DNA from: CACZQA01 sp050943615
Lineage (GTDB): Bacteria; Actinomycetota; Coriobacteriia; Coriobacteriales; QAMH01
Length of the DNA: 15,005 nucleotides
Assembly (NCBI GenBank): GCA_050943615.1
Contig: JBMNPN010000062.1
Location: 1 to 15,005 of the forward strand
Direction: 5' to 3'
In this document: in pieces, positions 7,596 through 14,798 of the stretch
Numbering within the stretch: position 1 is the stretch's first letter
Layout: each line of letters starts with the position of its first letter
Position numbers and translations under genes: made by a program
The notes under the pieces: generated by a model
The model's input: the letters and a program-made list of their open reading frames with translations, nothing else
The model's database searches: none
What the model was told of the DNA's origin: nothing

Positions 7596-7799
7596 CTACA
7601 GCTTGACGACGTTGGAAGCTTGAAGCTTGCCGTTCTGACCAGTCGTCACGTCGAAGGACACGCGCTGACCCTCATCGAGGGTCTTGAAGCCGTCCATCTG
7701 AATCTCGGAGAAGTGGACGAACAGGTCGTCGCCGTCCTCACGGGAGATGAAGCCATAGCCCTTGTCCGGATTGAACCACTTAACAGTACCTTCAGCCAT
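7596..7799 (-). CDS. Cold shock protein, CspA family
   Basis: This 67-residue single cold shock domain binds single-stranded RNA/DNA and acts as an RNA chaperone in the cytoplasm. RNP1 is KGYGFI and RNP2 is LFVHFSEI, and the start MAEGTVKWFNPDKGYGFI is canonical. GAAAGG lies 8 bases upstream of the ATG. It is monocistronic, with its own terminator. The roughly 180-base upstream region includes about 120 bases before the MoaE-like terminator that could hold a structured leader, as is common for this family; I see no firm promoter match. Confidence 0.96.
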   Translation of the reverse strand: MAEGTVKWFNPDKGYGFISREDGDDLFVHFSEIQMDGFKTLDEGQRVSFDVTTGQNGKLQASNVVKL

Positions 7800-7934
7800 T
7801 TGTAACGCCTTTCACTACATACTCAAAAGAGCACTAATACACGCCCCGCATGCGGCCAAGCACACGTGGCGCTGGTTCGTGACGCCTCGTTGGCGCCGAA
7901 GGTATTTTAAGATAACCGAGACACCCGAACAAGT

Positions 7935-7964
7935 GAGATGCCCGTCAAATACGGCGGGCATCTC
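7935..7964 (-). terminator. Hairpin downstream of the MoaE-like gene, probable terminator
   Basis: GAGATGCCCG (7935-7944) pairs perfectly with CGGGCATCTC (7955-7964), extendable by a G-U and a C-G pair inward. It lies 17 bases past the MoaE-like stop. The minus strand continues ACTTGTTCGG, so the U-tract is poor. The remaining 7800-7934 holds only the cspA upstream region. Confidence 0.6.
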
Positions 7965-7981
7965 GAATATTTGCACAGCTT

Positions 7982-8377
7982 CTAGTCAGAAACCTCGATC
8001 TCGTTGACCAACTCGTTCTTGATCTTGCCGACGAGCGCCTGCAGTGCATCGATAACATGCGGGCGGATATCGCCGCCGATGAGCACGTACATGATGGGGT
8101 CGCCGACCTCGAGATGGCCCTCGTTGAGCCACGTGCGGACATACTCGATGCCCTCCATCTTGAGCGTCTCCTTCTCCGCCGCGGCAACTGCCTCGGCATC
8201 ATAGGAGAAGTTCATGCCGGTGACCTTTGATCCATCGTCGATGCCCTGGCGGACGAGCTTCTTGGGAAGCTCGCGCACCACACCGTTGTGCACGAGGTAC
8301 ATACCGCAGCGCGGAGCGCTCTCGGCGGCCTTGGCCTCCTCCAACCACTGGTCCATAGAAGGTGCCTGCTTTGCCAT
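7982..8377 (-). CDS. MoaE-like (molybdopterin synthase large subunit-like) protein
   Basis: The 131-residue protein resembles MoaE in its C-terminal half: EYVRTWLNEGHLEVGDPIMYVLIGG followed by a helix with IRPHVIDALQALVGKIKNE. In MoaE this region has HR.AF.A and a lysine pair ending in PxWK. Here the first position of HR is Ile and the final Lys motif is replaced by VNEIEV, while one Lys is kept, so molybdopterin synthase activity is doubtful. No other molybdenum cofactor gene is in the window. I chose ATG 8377 because GAGAGGAG lies 10 bases upstream; the longer frame from 8413 would place that site inside the coding sequence. Confidence 0.65.
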   Translation of the reverse strand: MAKQAPSMDQWLEEAKAAESAPRCGMYLVHNGVVRELPKKLVRQGIDDGSKVTGMNFSYDAEAVAAAEKETLKMEGIEYVRTWLNEGHLEVGDPIMYVLIGGDIRPHVIDALQALVGKIKNELVNEIEVSD

Positions 8378-8475
8378 AGGTGCCTTGCTCCTCTCAATAG
8401 GGAAATCGTTCATGGCGCATTTTCACGCGAGGTGATTATACCCGTAGCACGTCACCGCACCGACGCGCATGCGCA

Positions 8476-9231
8476 CTAGATGGCAAGCTCGAGCTCCACC
8501 GGGCAGTGGTCCGAGCCGAGCACCTCGTCGTGAATTGCCGCTTGCTCGACGTTTCCGCGCAGGTTCTCGCTTACCAGGAAGTAGTCGATGCGCCATCCGA
8601 CGTTGCGCTCGCGGGCGCGCGTGCGGTAGCTCCACCAGGAATAGATGCCCGCCTGGTCGGGGTGGAGCAGCCGGAAGGTGTCCACGAAACCGGAATCGAG
8701 GAGCTCGTCGAACTTGCCGCGCTCCTCGTCGGAGAAACCGGGGTTCCCCACGTTGTCGAGCGGGCGCGCAAGGTCGATGGGCTCGTGCGCCACGTTCATG
8801 TCGCCACAGACCACGACGCCTTTCTCCTGGGCGCGCTCGCCCAGGAACTCCCGGAACGCGTCCTCGAACGCCATGCGGTAGTCGAGGCGCGCGAGCTTGG
8901 GCTGGGCGTTGGGCGTGTAGACGCAGACGAACCAGAACTCGGGAAACTCGAGCGCCGTCACGCGCCCCTCCACGTCAAAGCGGCTGTCCCCTATCCCGTG
9001 GAGCACGTTTTCGGGTTCGCGCTTTGAAAAGACCGCCGTGCCCGAATAGCCCTTCTTCTCGGCATAGCTCCAGTACTCCTGGTAGTCGGGAAAGTCGATT
9101 GGGCTCTGGCCCTCTTGTAACTTGGTCTCCTGGATGGCAAAGACATCGGCATCAAAGGAGTGAAACGTCTCCTCGAAGCCCTTCTTTGCCACGGCGCGCA
9201 GACCGTTCACGTTCCAACTCACGAGCTTCAT
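8476..9231 (-). CDS. xth: Exodeoxyribonuclease III (AP endonuclease family)
   Basis: This 251-residue DNA repair enzyme of the Mg2+-dependent exonuclease III family incises at abasic sites and removes 3' blocking groups. Active-site signatures are in order: SWNVNGLRA (Asn7), QETKLQ (Glu35), VYTPNA (Tyr105), CGDMNVAHEPIDL (Asp144, Asn146), GWRIDYFLVS, and the terminal GSDHCPVEL (Asp241, His242). The length matches the family. AAAGGGG precedes ATG 9231 at good spacing. It is separated by 81 bases from the upstream kinase gene, so it may be transcribed with it or from its own promoter. Confidence 0.96.
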   Translation of the reverse strand: MKLVSWNVNGLRAVAKKGFEETFHSFDADVFAIQETKLQEGQSPIDFPDYQEYWSYAEKKGYSGTAVFSKREPENVLHGIGDSRFDVEGRVTALEFPEFWFVCVYTPNAQPKLARLDYRMAFEDAFREFLGERAQEKGVVVCGDMNVAHEPIDLARPLDNVGNPGFSDEERGKFDELLDSGFVDTFRLLHPDQAGIYSWWSYRTRARERNVGWRIDYFLVSENLRGNVEQAAIHDEVLGSDHCPVELELAI

Positions 9232-9312
9232 GGCCCATCCCCTTTTCTGCAGGAAATTGCATACGAATGTTCGAGCCCTGATTATGGCAAAAAATCAGCC
9301 TGCGCGCGTAAG

Positions 9313-10494
9313 CTAGCCTGCCACGACGATCATGAGCACCATGCAGACAAGCTCGGCGGACAAAAAGCCGATGAGCAACCGGGCATAGCGCTTGGGGCCG
9401 CAGAACACCGGAATCTTCCGGGTGAGGCCGAGCACGTCGGCAAAGAAGAAACCGGGGATCGCGATAACGAATACCCAGACCAGGAAATTGTACGCAGGCG
9501 AATACGGAAGGCCATGGACGATCGCCCCCTCATAGATCTCGCTGACCGTGAAAGCCGCCGTCCAGACCCAATAGACGGCGCACCAGATACGCCAGCTGCG
9601 GCGCGCGGCAGCCGAGCGCCCCGTGAGACCGCGTAAGCTGCTCAGCCAGGCAGACTTCCGCTCTTTTCGCCTGCTGCGCTTCTGGATAGTCTCCGTGTGC
9701 TTCCTTTCGTGCGATTGCACACGCTTGGCCTGCTCGAACGCGCTTTGAGCGGCATGAGAAAGCTGGCGGACGCTCTGGTAGCGAAGTTCGGGGTCGAACT
9801 GCGTAGCGCGGTCGACGACCTCCGCCAGGCGCTTCGGCAGCGGATGGTCGAGGGCATCTTCGGGGCCTGCCCCGCTCAACATGAACCTGAGCAGCATCCC
9901 GAGCGCATACACGTCCGCCTGCACGCCCGTCTGCTTGAACCCGAACTGTTCGGGTGCCGCATAGCCGGCCGTCCCCATGAGCGTGGTATCCCCGCTGGCC
10001 TCGGGCCTGAAGCGCCGCGCGATGCCAAGGTCGATAAGGCAGGCGCTGGTCCCATCGTAGATTACGTTCGAGGGATTGATGTCGCGGTGTATGAAGGGGC
10101 CGGCGGGAGCCGTGTGAAGCGATTCCACGGCATCGCAGACGTCGGAGAAGACGCGCTGCGCATCTGCAAGGGAGACATTCCCTTGCTCGACGAGGTCGGC
10201 AATCGTCTGGCCTGCCTGCCAGCGCTCGACCACGACGAGCGTATCGCCCACCCGAAACGCCGTCACGACGTCGGGTAGGTGCGCGGCCTTCGACTCCGCG
10301 AGCCACTCATAGGGGTGCGTGCCGGCGGAGACGCCCTTTATGTACTTGCGAACGAAGAGCGCACCGGACTCGTCAGATACGAGCTCGGTGCGCTCTGCGG
10401 CGTTTTGGTCTATGAGGCGCTTGGTCGTGTAGCCCTGCGCCGAATCGAATGAGGAGACAAATGAGGCGAGCTCATCTGTTGCCTCATCCCCCAT
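9313..10494 (-). CDS. Membrane-anchored Ser/Thr protein kinase, PknB-like catalytic domain
   Basis: The 393-residue protein has an N-terminal kinase domain. The ATP-binding Lys is probably Lys50 (LFVRKY), the catalytic loop is HRDINPSN (Asp138, Asn143), the metal-binding motif is DLG at 155-157, and GTAGYAAPEQ is at 174-183. The glycine-rich loop is not obvious. A basic linker (around 265-290) leads to three hydrophobic segments at the C-terminus, placing the kinase in the cytoplasm. No extracellular PASTA or sensor domain is present. The start ATG 10494 overlaps the HTH gene by 11 bases, with GAGGAG 10 bases upstream, so the two are coupled. The substrate is unknown; the adjacent HTH protein is the natural candidate. 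Confidence 0.9.
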   Translation of the reverse strand: MGDEATDELASFVSSFDSAQGYTTKRLIDQNAAERTELVSDESGALFVRKYIKGVSAGTHPYEWLAESKAAHLPDVVTAFRVGDTLVVVERWQAGQTIADLVEQGNVSLADAQRVFSDVCDAVESLHTAPAGPFIHRDINPSNVIYDGTSACLIDLGIARRFRPEASGDTTLMGTAGYAAPEQFGFKQTGVQADVYALGMLLRFMLSGAGPEDALDHPLPKRLAEVVDRATQFDPELRYQSVRQLSHAAQSAFEQAKRVQSHERKHTETIQKRSRRKERKSAWLSSLRGLTGRSAAARRSWRIWCAVYWVWTAAFTVSEIYEGAIVHGLPYSPAYNFLVWVFVIAIPGFFFADVLGLTRKIPVFCGPKRYARLLIGFLSAELVCMVLMIVVAG

Positions 10495-10960
10495 CGCTTA
10501 TCGTCTCCTCACCGAACCGGTACAGTTCCTCGTCAGTCTTCATCAGGCTGTAGCCGTGCGACGCGCAGAAGATGATGATCGCATCCCTGCGGTTCTTGCT
10601 GTACAGGCTCGCCTTGTCAGCATTGTACAGGAGCCGCTGCATCTCTTGCAGGTTGAGGCCGAGGGCAAAGCCGATGGAGATGACCTTGTCCCGGCTCGCC
10701 CCGCGCTGGCCGCTGAAGATCTGGTAGCCAAAGGTCTCGTTGAGGCCGGCGGTGCGGATGACCTCGGACTTGCGCATCCCCTTTTCCTCGAGCATCTGCG
10801 AAAGGTAGGCGGGCAGGTCGCGCTCGACACCCGGGTCTACCCCCAGAAAGCTCTCGGGGCTTGCGGAATGCGTTATCTGGTTGAGGAGCTCCTCGGTCAT
10901 CCGGTCTTTCACGCGCGGAACCTGCCTTTTGAACTGCACCGTTTTTCTTCTCGGATGCAT
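10484..10960 (-). CDS. HTH (XRE-like) protein paired with the Ser/Thr kinase
   Basis: Of 158 residues, about 50-112 form a Cro/C1-type helix-turn-helix (LSQMLEEKGMRKSEVIRTAGLN, then RDKVISIGFALGLNLQEMQRLL). The following ~40 residues contain KNRRDAIIIFCASHGYS, a tail I associate with HTH proteins that neighbour kinases. The first ~20 residues are very basic. The start is uncertain: ATG 10960 has only a weak upstream AGG, while ATG 10900 (residue 21) starts a sequence closer to the usual domain edge. Its 3' end overlaps the kinase start, giving translational coupling, and it lies 41 bases after the membrane-anchored protein gene. It may bind DNA or act as a scaffold or substrate of the kinase. 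Confidence 0.8.
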   Translation of the reverse strand: MHPRRKTVQFKRQVPRVKDRMTEELLNQITHSASPESFLGVDPGVERDLPAYLSQMLEEKGMRKSEVIRTAGLNETFGYQIFSGQRGASRDKVISIGFALGLNLQEMQRLLYNADKASLYSKNRRDAIIIFCASHGYSLMKTDEELYRFGEETISDGG

Positions 10961-11001
10961 GCTAGCAGACCTGGTTTCCCGAACGTGTCCGATACAGTTG
11001 C

Positions 11002-11628
11002 CTAGTCATCGATCTTGACGGTCTTTTTCGCGATTGTCTTGTAGAGGTTTTCCTCGTCGTAGGAAATCGTCATCTTGCACTCGACGTCCTTGAGCTCGTC
11101 TTCGCTGACAGACTCGCTGGGCGTGAGGTCGGCCTCGGCGGTCTTCTTGGGAGAGACCGTCTCGTAGAACCAGTTGTCGTACATCTTTCCGTCGATTGAG
11201 AGATCTTCGAGCTGGACGATGATGGCGTTCTTGCTCTTGTTCGTGATCTTGATGGTGTAGCCCGGGTTGAAGATGTCGCCGTTCTTGCCCGTCACCACGA
11301 CCTTGATGCCGCCCTTGTTGTAGAGCGTGCGCGCCTTGTACGCCGAGGAGTCCTCCGACTGCTCGGCGCTGGTGCTGGCACCGGAAGCGGAGCTCGAGCT
11401 GGAACTGGAGCTGGAGCTGTTCCCGCCTCCGGCCGCCGACGCGATGGCGCCGACGATAATGACGACGACGATCCAGAACCAGACCCTTTTGTAGATCGGC
11501 TTCTTCGGCTTTCCTGCCGGCTGTTGGGGCTGCTGCGGCTGTACTGCCGGCTGCTGCGGCTGTTGCGGCTGTGCCGTTGGCTGAACCGGTGCCTGTCCCT
11601 GAGGCGTCTCGTTTCCCTGATCGCTCAT
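11002..11628 (-). CDS. Pro/Gln-rich, single-TM, surface-anchored protein of unknown function
   Basis: I do not recognise a family. The 208 residues read: a cytoplasmic Pro/Gln-rich head with near-tandem QPQQPQQPA blocks (about 19-38), a basic patch (KPKKPIYKR), one transmembrane helix (about 49-66), a run of ten serines (71-80) as linker, and an extracellular domain (about 96-208) with a beta-rich pattern ending TVKIDD, similar in plan to DUF4352-type domains. Positive-inside topology predicts the C-terminus outside. ATG 11628 was chosen because AGGAGGG lies 5 bases upstream; the longer frame from 11712 would include that site. It precedes the HTH-kinase pair by 41 bases with no visible terminator, so it may be the first gene of the operon and a substrate or sensor for the kinase. 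Confidence 0.8.
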   Translation of the reverse strand: MSDQGNETPQGQAPVQPTAQPQQPQQPAVQPQQPQQPAGKPKKPIYKRVWFWIVVVIIVGAIASAAGGGNSSSSSSSSSSASGASTSAEQSEDSSAYKARTLYNKGGIKVVVTGKNGDIFNPGYTIKITNKSKNAIIVQLEDLSIDGKMYDNWFYETVSPKKTAEADLTPSESVSEDELKDVECKMTISYDEENLYKTIAKKTVKIDD

Positions 11629-11722
11629 GTGAACCCTCCTAGTAATCCCTTGTTGCGAGCGTGTACCGCGTTTATCGCGGCATCTGTGAAAGGAAATATA
11701 GGGTTCGACCATTAGCGATTCA

Positions 11723-11737
11723 TTAGCTAGTAGCTAA
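11723..11737. promoter_or_regulatory. Perfect 15-bp palindrome upstream of the surface-protein gene
   Basis: TTAGCTAGTAGCTAA has two 7-base arms around one central G, about 95 bases upstream of the 11628 start. A further ATTAGC copy lies at 11711-11716. It stands out in an AT-richer patch and has the form of a dimeric repressor site. Function is inferred only. Confidence 0.4.
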
Positions 11738-11933
11738 GTAACGGGGCCTGCCCTGTAGGTAGCAAACGGCTAAATGCGCAGGTAAAGGGGGATAAAGCAT
11801 ATTTTTTACGAATGGAAATCCATGGTAAATTACTGAGCGCTCAGCAAAGAGCGCGAGCGATTGGCACATGGTGTCGGCTGGATCAGAGCCGTGCGAACGA
11901 CCGCTGTGGAGGCGCTGAATCCACATGTACTCA
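11738..11933. other. Intergenic stretch without a supported gene
   Basis: Only short chance frames are present. It holds a 12-bp perfect palindrome, CTGAGCGCTCAG (11833-11844), overlapping a hairpin GCGCTC (11837-11842) with GAGCGC (11849-11854), and a T6 run near 11803. No promoter or RNA gene is recognised. Confidence 0.45.
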
Positions 11934-12152
11934 CGCACCAACGGCACTTCCGTGCGGCGTGTGCGGAGCCCCTGTTAGTGCGCGCGCACCAGGGGGACTT
12001 CGATGCAGGTTGGAGGGCGACTTCGCGCTAAAGTCAGCTTGGTGCGCGGATTCCCGTGCAGAACCTCGACTGGTGTGCGCGCACCAACGGCACTTCCGTG
12101 CGGCGTGTGCGGAACCCCTGCTTGTGCGTACACACCAAGGGCAGTTCAGTGC
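11934..12152. repeat. Cluster of CGCGCACCA-type hairpin repeats
   Basis: Bases 11935-11974 and 12081-12120 are the same 40-mer with one difference. Each has outer arms CGCAC and GTGCG and an inner hairpin GCACTTCCGTGC. Two diverged relatives lie between and after them, starting near 11982 (CGCGCACCAGGGGGACTTC) and 12127 (ACACACCAAGGGCAGTTC). The cluster ends just before the 3' end of the SDR gene. Spacing is less regular than in the other two arrays, suggesting decay. Confidence 0.8.
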
Positions 12153-12165
12153 ACTCGGTTATCCC

Positions 12166-12924
12166 CTACAGTGTCCCGCCGGTCATGTCGATTTCCTGCC
12201 CGGTGATGTAGGCGGCCTCATCGCTTGCCAGAAACGCGCAGGCCCTCCCCAGCTCTTCCACCGGATCGGCAAGCCGGCCGGCAGGAATCTGGTCGAGGAA
12301 CTCCTCGTAGAGCGCAGGGTCCTCTTTCTCCCACTGCGCCAGCCCCCCGGTCTGGACGAGCGCGGAGACCACGTTCACGCGAATGCCATCGGCGGCCCAT
12401 TCACGCGCCGCCACCTTGCTCATCGCAAAGAGCGCCCCCTTGGATGCCGCCAGGGCAAGCTGCCCGGCCTGCCCACGTTCCGCCGCCAGGGATCCGATGT
12501 TGATGACGCTTCCACGCGTCTCCCTCAACGCCGGATAGCACGCGCGCATGAGGGCGAACGCGGACTTTGCACCCGTGTCGAGCGCCAGCTCAAGGTCGCC
12601 TTCCGCGACATCCGCGCATGCGACGCCGCTCTTGGCCGCCTGCGCGCAGTTCACGAGCACATCGAGACGTCCGAATTCGCCAAGCGCTCGCTCGGCGACC
12701 GTACGTGCCTCCTCATCGCCGATCACCTCGGGGACGACCAACCCGCACGCTCGCGCACCTGACGCACCGAGTGCCCGGGCAGCATCATTGACCTGCCCTT
12801 TCTTGCGGCCCGTGACCACGGCGCTGGCGCCCTCGGAAACAAGCGCCCGGGCGATTCCGAACCCGATGCTCTTGCGCTTTGCAGCCGCGGTCACCAGCGC
12901 GACTTTCCCATCCAGCATGCCCAT
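12166..12924 (-). CDS. SDR-family protein lacking the catalytic tyrosine
   Basis: The 252 residues have the Rossmann fold plan of short-chain dehydrogenases. The cofactor turn is VTAAAKRKSIGFGIA, more like the FabI-type spacing than TGxxxGIG; other segments are LDVLVNCAQ, VINIGSLAA (Ser145), an ASKGALF segment with Lys162, DGIRVNVVSALVQTGG, and a C-terminal ITGQEIDMTGGTL. The YxxxK motif reads LAASK: Leu158 replaces the catalytic Tyr (codon 12451-12453). The usual active-site Asn region reads LDTGAK, and the PG after RVNVV is also lost. Oxidoreductase activity is therefore doubtful; a cofactor-binding or regulatory role is possible. The start ATG is 1 base past the methyltransferase stop and its AGGAGG site lies inside that gene's end, so the two are cotranscribed. 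Confidence 0.85.
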   Translation of the reverse strand: MGMLDGKVALVTAAAKRKSIGFGIARALVSEGASAVVTGRKKGQVNDAARALGASGARACGLVVPEVIGDEEARTVAERALGEFGRLDVLVNCAQAAKSGVACADVAEGDLELALDTGAKSAFALMRACYPALRETRGSVINIGSLAAERGQAGQLALAASKGALFAMSKVAAREWAADGIRVNVVSALVQTGGLAQWEKEDPALYEEFLDQIPAGRLADPVEELGRACAFLASDEAAYITGQEIDMTGGTL

Positions 12925-12925
12925 G

Positions 12926-13756
12926 TCAGGACCTCCTATGGCAGAGCTGCCAGAACGCGACCGCGCTTGCCGCCGCGACGTTGAGCGAATCGACGCCGTG
13001 CGCCATCGGGATGCGCACCGTGTAGTCGCAGGTGGCGATGGTCCGCCTGCTCAGCCCGTCGCCCTCCGTCCCGAAGACGAGCGCGAGGCGCGGCTCGGCG
13101 TTGAGCGCGTCATCGTCGAGTGAGACCGAGTCGTCGGACAGCGCGAATGCGGCGCTCTTGAATCCCAGCGAGTTGAGAAGCGAGAGCCCCTTATCGGGCC
13201 AATCGTGCACGTCGGAGCCGATGCGGGTCCATGGCACCTGGAATACCGTGCCCATCGAGACGCGGACCGCGCGCCGGTACAGCGGGTCGCAGCAGGTCGG
13301 GGTCACGAGCACGGCGTCGACCTCGAGCGCGGCCGCGGACCTGAAGATCGCTCCCACGTTGGTGTGGTCGACGATGCCCTCGAGCACGGCCACGCGCCGG
13401 GCACCCGAGACGATCGATTCCACGCTCGGAAGCTTGGGGCGGCGCATCGCGCAGAGCACGCCGCGGGTGAGCTTGAAGCCCGTGAGCTCCTCGAGCAGCT
13501 CGGAGGGGCCGGTATAGACGGGGATGTCGGTGCCACACGACTCGACCAGCTCGCGGCACGGCTCGAGGTGCTTTCTCTCCATGAGAAACGAGAGCGGCTC
13601 GATGCCGGCGTCCAGGGCGCGAACGATCACCTTGGGGGACTCGGCGATGAAGATGCCCCTCTCGGGCTCGAGCTTGTTTCTGAGCTGCGCTTCGGTCAGG
13701 CGCAGGTAGACGTCGAGCTCAGGCAAGTCGAGCGAATCGACCTCAACAACGTTCAC
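12926..13756 (-). CDS. SpoU/TrmH-family RNA 2'-O-methyltransferase
   Basis: This SAM-dependent methyltransferase of the SPOUT class modifies ribose 2'-OH in rRNA or tRNA. The three family motifs are present: NVGAIFRSAAALEVDAVL (Asn133, Arg139), LVFGTEGDGLS (Glu231) and IPMAHGVDSLNVAAASAVAFW (Asn259). An N-terminal substrate-binding domain precedes them (YLRLTEAQLRNK, GIFIAESPKV). Target nucleotide cannot be deduced. The start GTG 13756 is preferred because AAGGAGG lies 10 bases upstream; the longer TTG start at 13777 would sit on that site. It is the first gene of a two-gene unit with the SDR protein. Confidence 0.92.
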   Translation of the reverse strand: MNVVEVDSLDLPELDVYLRLTEAQLRNKLEPERGIFIAESPKVIVRALDAGIEPLSFLMERKHLEPCRELVESCGTDIPVYTGPSELLEELTGFKLTRGVLCAMRRPKLPSVESIVSGARRVAVLEGIVDHTNVGAIFRSAAALEVDAVLVTPTCCDPLYRRAVRVSMGTVFQVPWTRIGSDVHDWPDKGLSLLNSLGFKSAAFALSDDSVSLDDDALNAEPRLALVFGTEGDGLSRRTIATCDYTVRIPMAHGVDSLNVAAASAVAFWQLCHRRS

Positions 13757-13922
13757 GTCGCGCGCGCCTCCTTCCAATCTGCTGCCACGGCAATGCGTCC
13801 ATTATCCCGCACCCGCAAAAAAGACCGCCACACAGCTTGCAGGCCGCAGCTTCCCACGAAGTATAGCGGGCATAGGCGGACACGGGAAACAGCTCCAGCG
13901 CAGTAGCCCTTTCCAGAACACG

Positions 13923-13956
13923 AAAACGGGGCCCGCGCCTTTCGACACGGACCCCG
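13923..13956 (-). terminator. Rho-independent terminator of the rubrerythrin-rubredoxin unit
   Basis: On the minus strand CGGGGTCCG pairs with the GC-rich CGGGCCCCG (complement of 13927-13935) with one mismatch. TTTTCGTGTT follows. It lies about 30 bases after the rubredoxin-like stop. The remaining 13757-13922 holds nothing recognised beyond the methyltransferase upstream region. Confidence 0.75.
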
Positions 13957-13986
13957 CCATCATAAGCAAAAGCCTGATGCGAGCTT

Positions 13987-14100
13987 CTATTCCTCGACCA
14001 GCTCGAACTGGTCGGCACCCGCACCGCACAGCGGGCAGACCTCGGGCGGCTCTTCGCCCTCGAAGACGTACCCGCAGACCTTGCAACGCCACTTCTTCAT
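13987..14100 (-). CDS. Mini-rubredoxin, 37-residue rubredoxin-like iron protein
   Basis: The translation starts MKKWRCKVCGYVFEGEE and contains two CxxC pairs, CKVC and CPLC, with the spacing of the short rubredoxin-like domain found at the C-terminus of rubrerythrin. At 37 residues it is shorter than classical rubredoxin (about 52) because the middle loop is reduced. It likely binds one Fe(Cys)4 and passes electrons to rubrerythrin. AAAGGA precedes the ATG at good spacing. It lies 75 bases after the rubrerythrin gene, with a small hairpin AACGGC (14150-14155) and GCCGTT (14160-14165) between them, and is followed by a terminator. Confidence 0.88.
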   Translation of the reverse strand: MKKWRCKVCGYVFEGEEPPEVCPLCGAGADQFELVEE

Positions 14101-14175
14101 GGTGGTTCCTTTCGGTCGATGCCCCCGAATACGAGGGCAGGTCATCTGCAACGGCGTCTGCCGTTTGAGCGAAGT

Positions 14176-14715
14176 CTAGTAGTTCTCGGGCTTGATCTCA
14201 AAGAACGCCTGCGGATGGCCGCAAACCGGGCAGACACCCGGGGCTTCTTTGCCGATGACGATGTGACCGCAGTTGCGGCAGATCCAGACCTTGTCGCCGT
14301 CGCGCGAGAAGACGAGGCCGCCCTCGAGGTTCTCGACGAGCTTGCGATAGCGGTCCTCATGATGGTGCTCGATCTCGCCGACCAGGCGGAACTTGGCGGC
14401 AATCTCGGTGAAGCCCTCTTCCTCGGCGGTCTTGGCAAAGCCGTCGTACATGTCGGTCCACTCGTAGTTCTCGCCGTCGGCCGCGTCGTTGAGGTTGGTC
14501 AGCGTGTCCGGGATATCGCCGTCATGCAGGTACTTGAACCAGAGCTTGGCGTGCTCCTTCTCGTTCTTGGAGGTCTCGGCGAAGATGGCCGCGATCTGCT
14601 CGTAGCCCTCCTTCTTGGCCTTGCTGGCATAGTACTGGTACTTGGCATGCGCCTGGGACTCGCCTGCGAACGCTGCCTGGAGATTAGCCTCTGTCTTAGA
14701 ACCCTTGAGATCCAT
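14176..14715 (-). CDS. rbr: Rubrerythrin
   Basis: This 179-residue non-heme iron peroxidase reduces hydrogen peroxide in anaerobes. The N-terminal ferritin-like four-helix bundle carries the di-iron ligands in AGESQAHAKY (Glu19), NEKEHAKLW (Glu52, His55) and GEIEHHHEDRY. A C-terminal rubredoxin domain follows with CRNCGH and CPVCGH pairs. Length and order match the family. GAGAGGA precedes ATG 14715. It heads a two-gene unit with the mini-rubredoxin and has an AT-rich promoter region, unlike the GC-rich surroundings, consistent with strong or oxidant-regulated expression. Confidence 0.97.
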   Translation of the reverse strand: MDLKGSKTEANLQAAFAGESQAHAKYQYYASKAKKEGYEQIAAIFAETSKNEKEHAKLWFKYLHDGDIPDTLTNLNDAADGENYEWTDMYDGFAKTAEEEGFTEIAAKFRLVGEIEHHHEDRYRKLVENLEGGLVFSRDGDKVWICRNCGHIVIGKEAPGVCPVCGHPQAFFEIKPENY

Positions 14716-14753
14716 GTCTGTTCCTCTCTAAATCGTGTAAACAAACAGCTAAA

Positions 14754-14759
14754 AGTATA
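14754..14759 (-). promoter_or_regulatory. Candidate -10 box of the rubrerythrin promoter
   Basis: On the minus strand TATACT lies about 38 bases upstream of the start, predicting a leader of roughly 30 bases. The -35 position (CTCAAA or ACTCAA at 16-17 bases) is a poor match, so activation by a regulator is possible. Confidence 0.45.
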
Positions 14760-14798
14760 GGCGTTATGACGTGCATTTGAGTGAATAAATTGAGAAAT

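Noticed and set aside
8469..9281. Plus-strand open frames opposite exonuclease III
   Set aside because: Arg/Pro/Ser-rich shadow translation of a clearly recognised gene.
11812..12762. 316-codon plus-strand frame over the third repeat cluster and the SDR gene
   Set aside because: It is antisense to the SDR gene for most of its length and the rest translates repeats; no family or ribosome binding site is seen.
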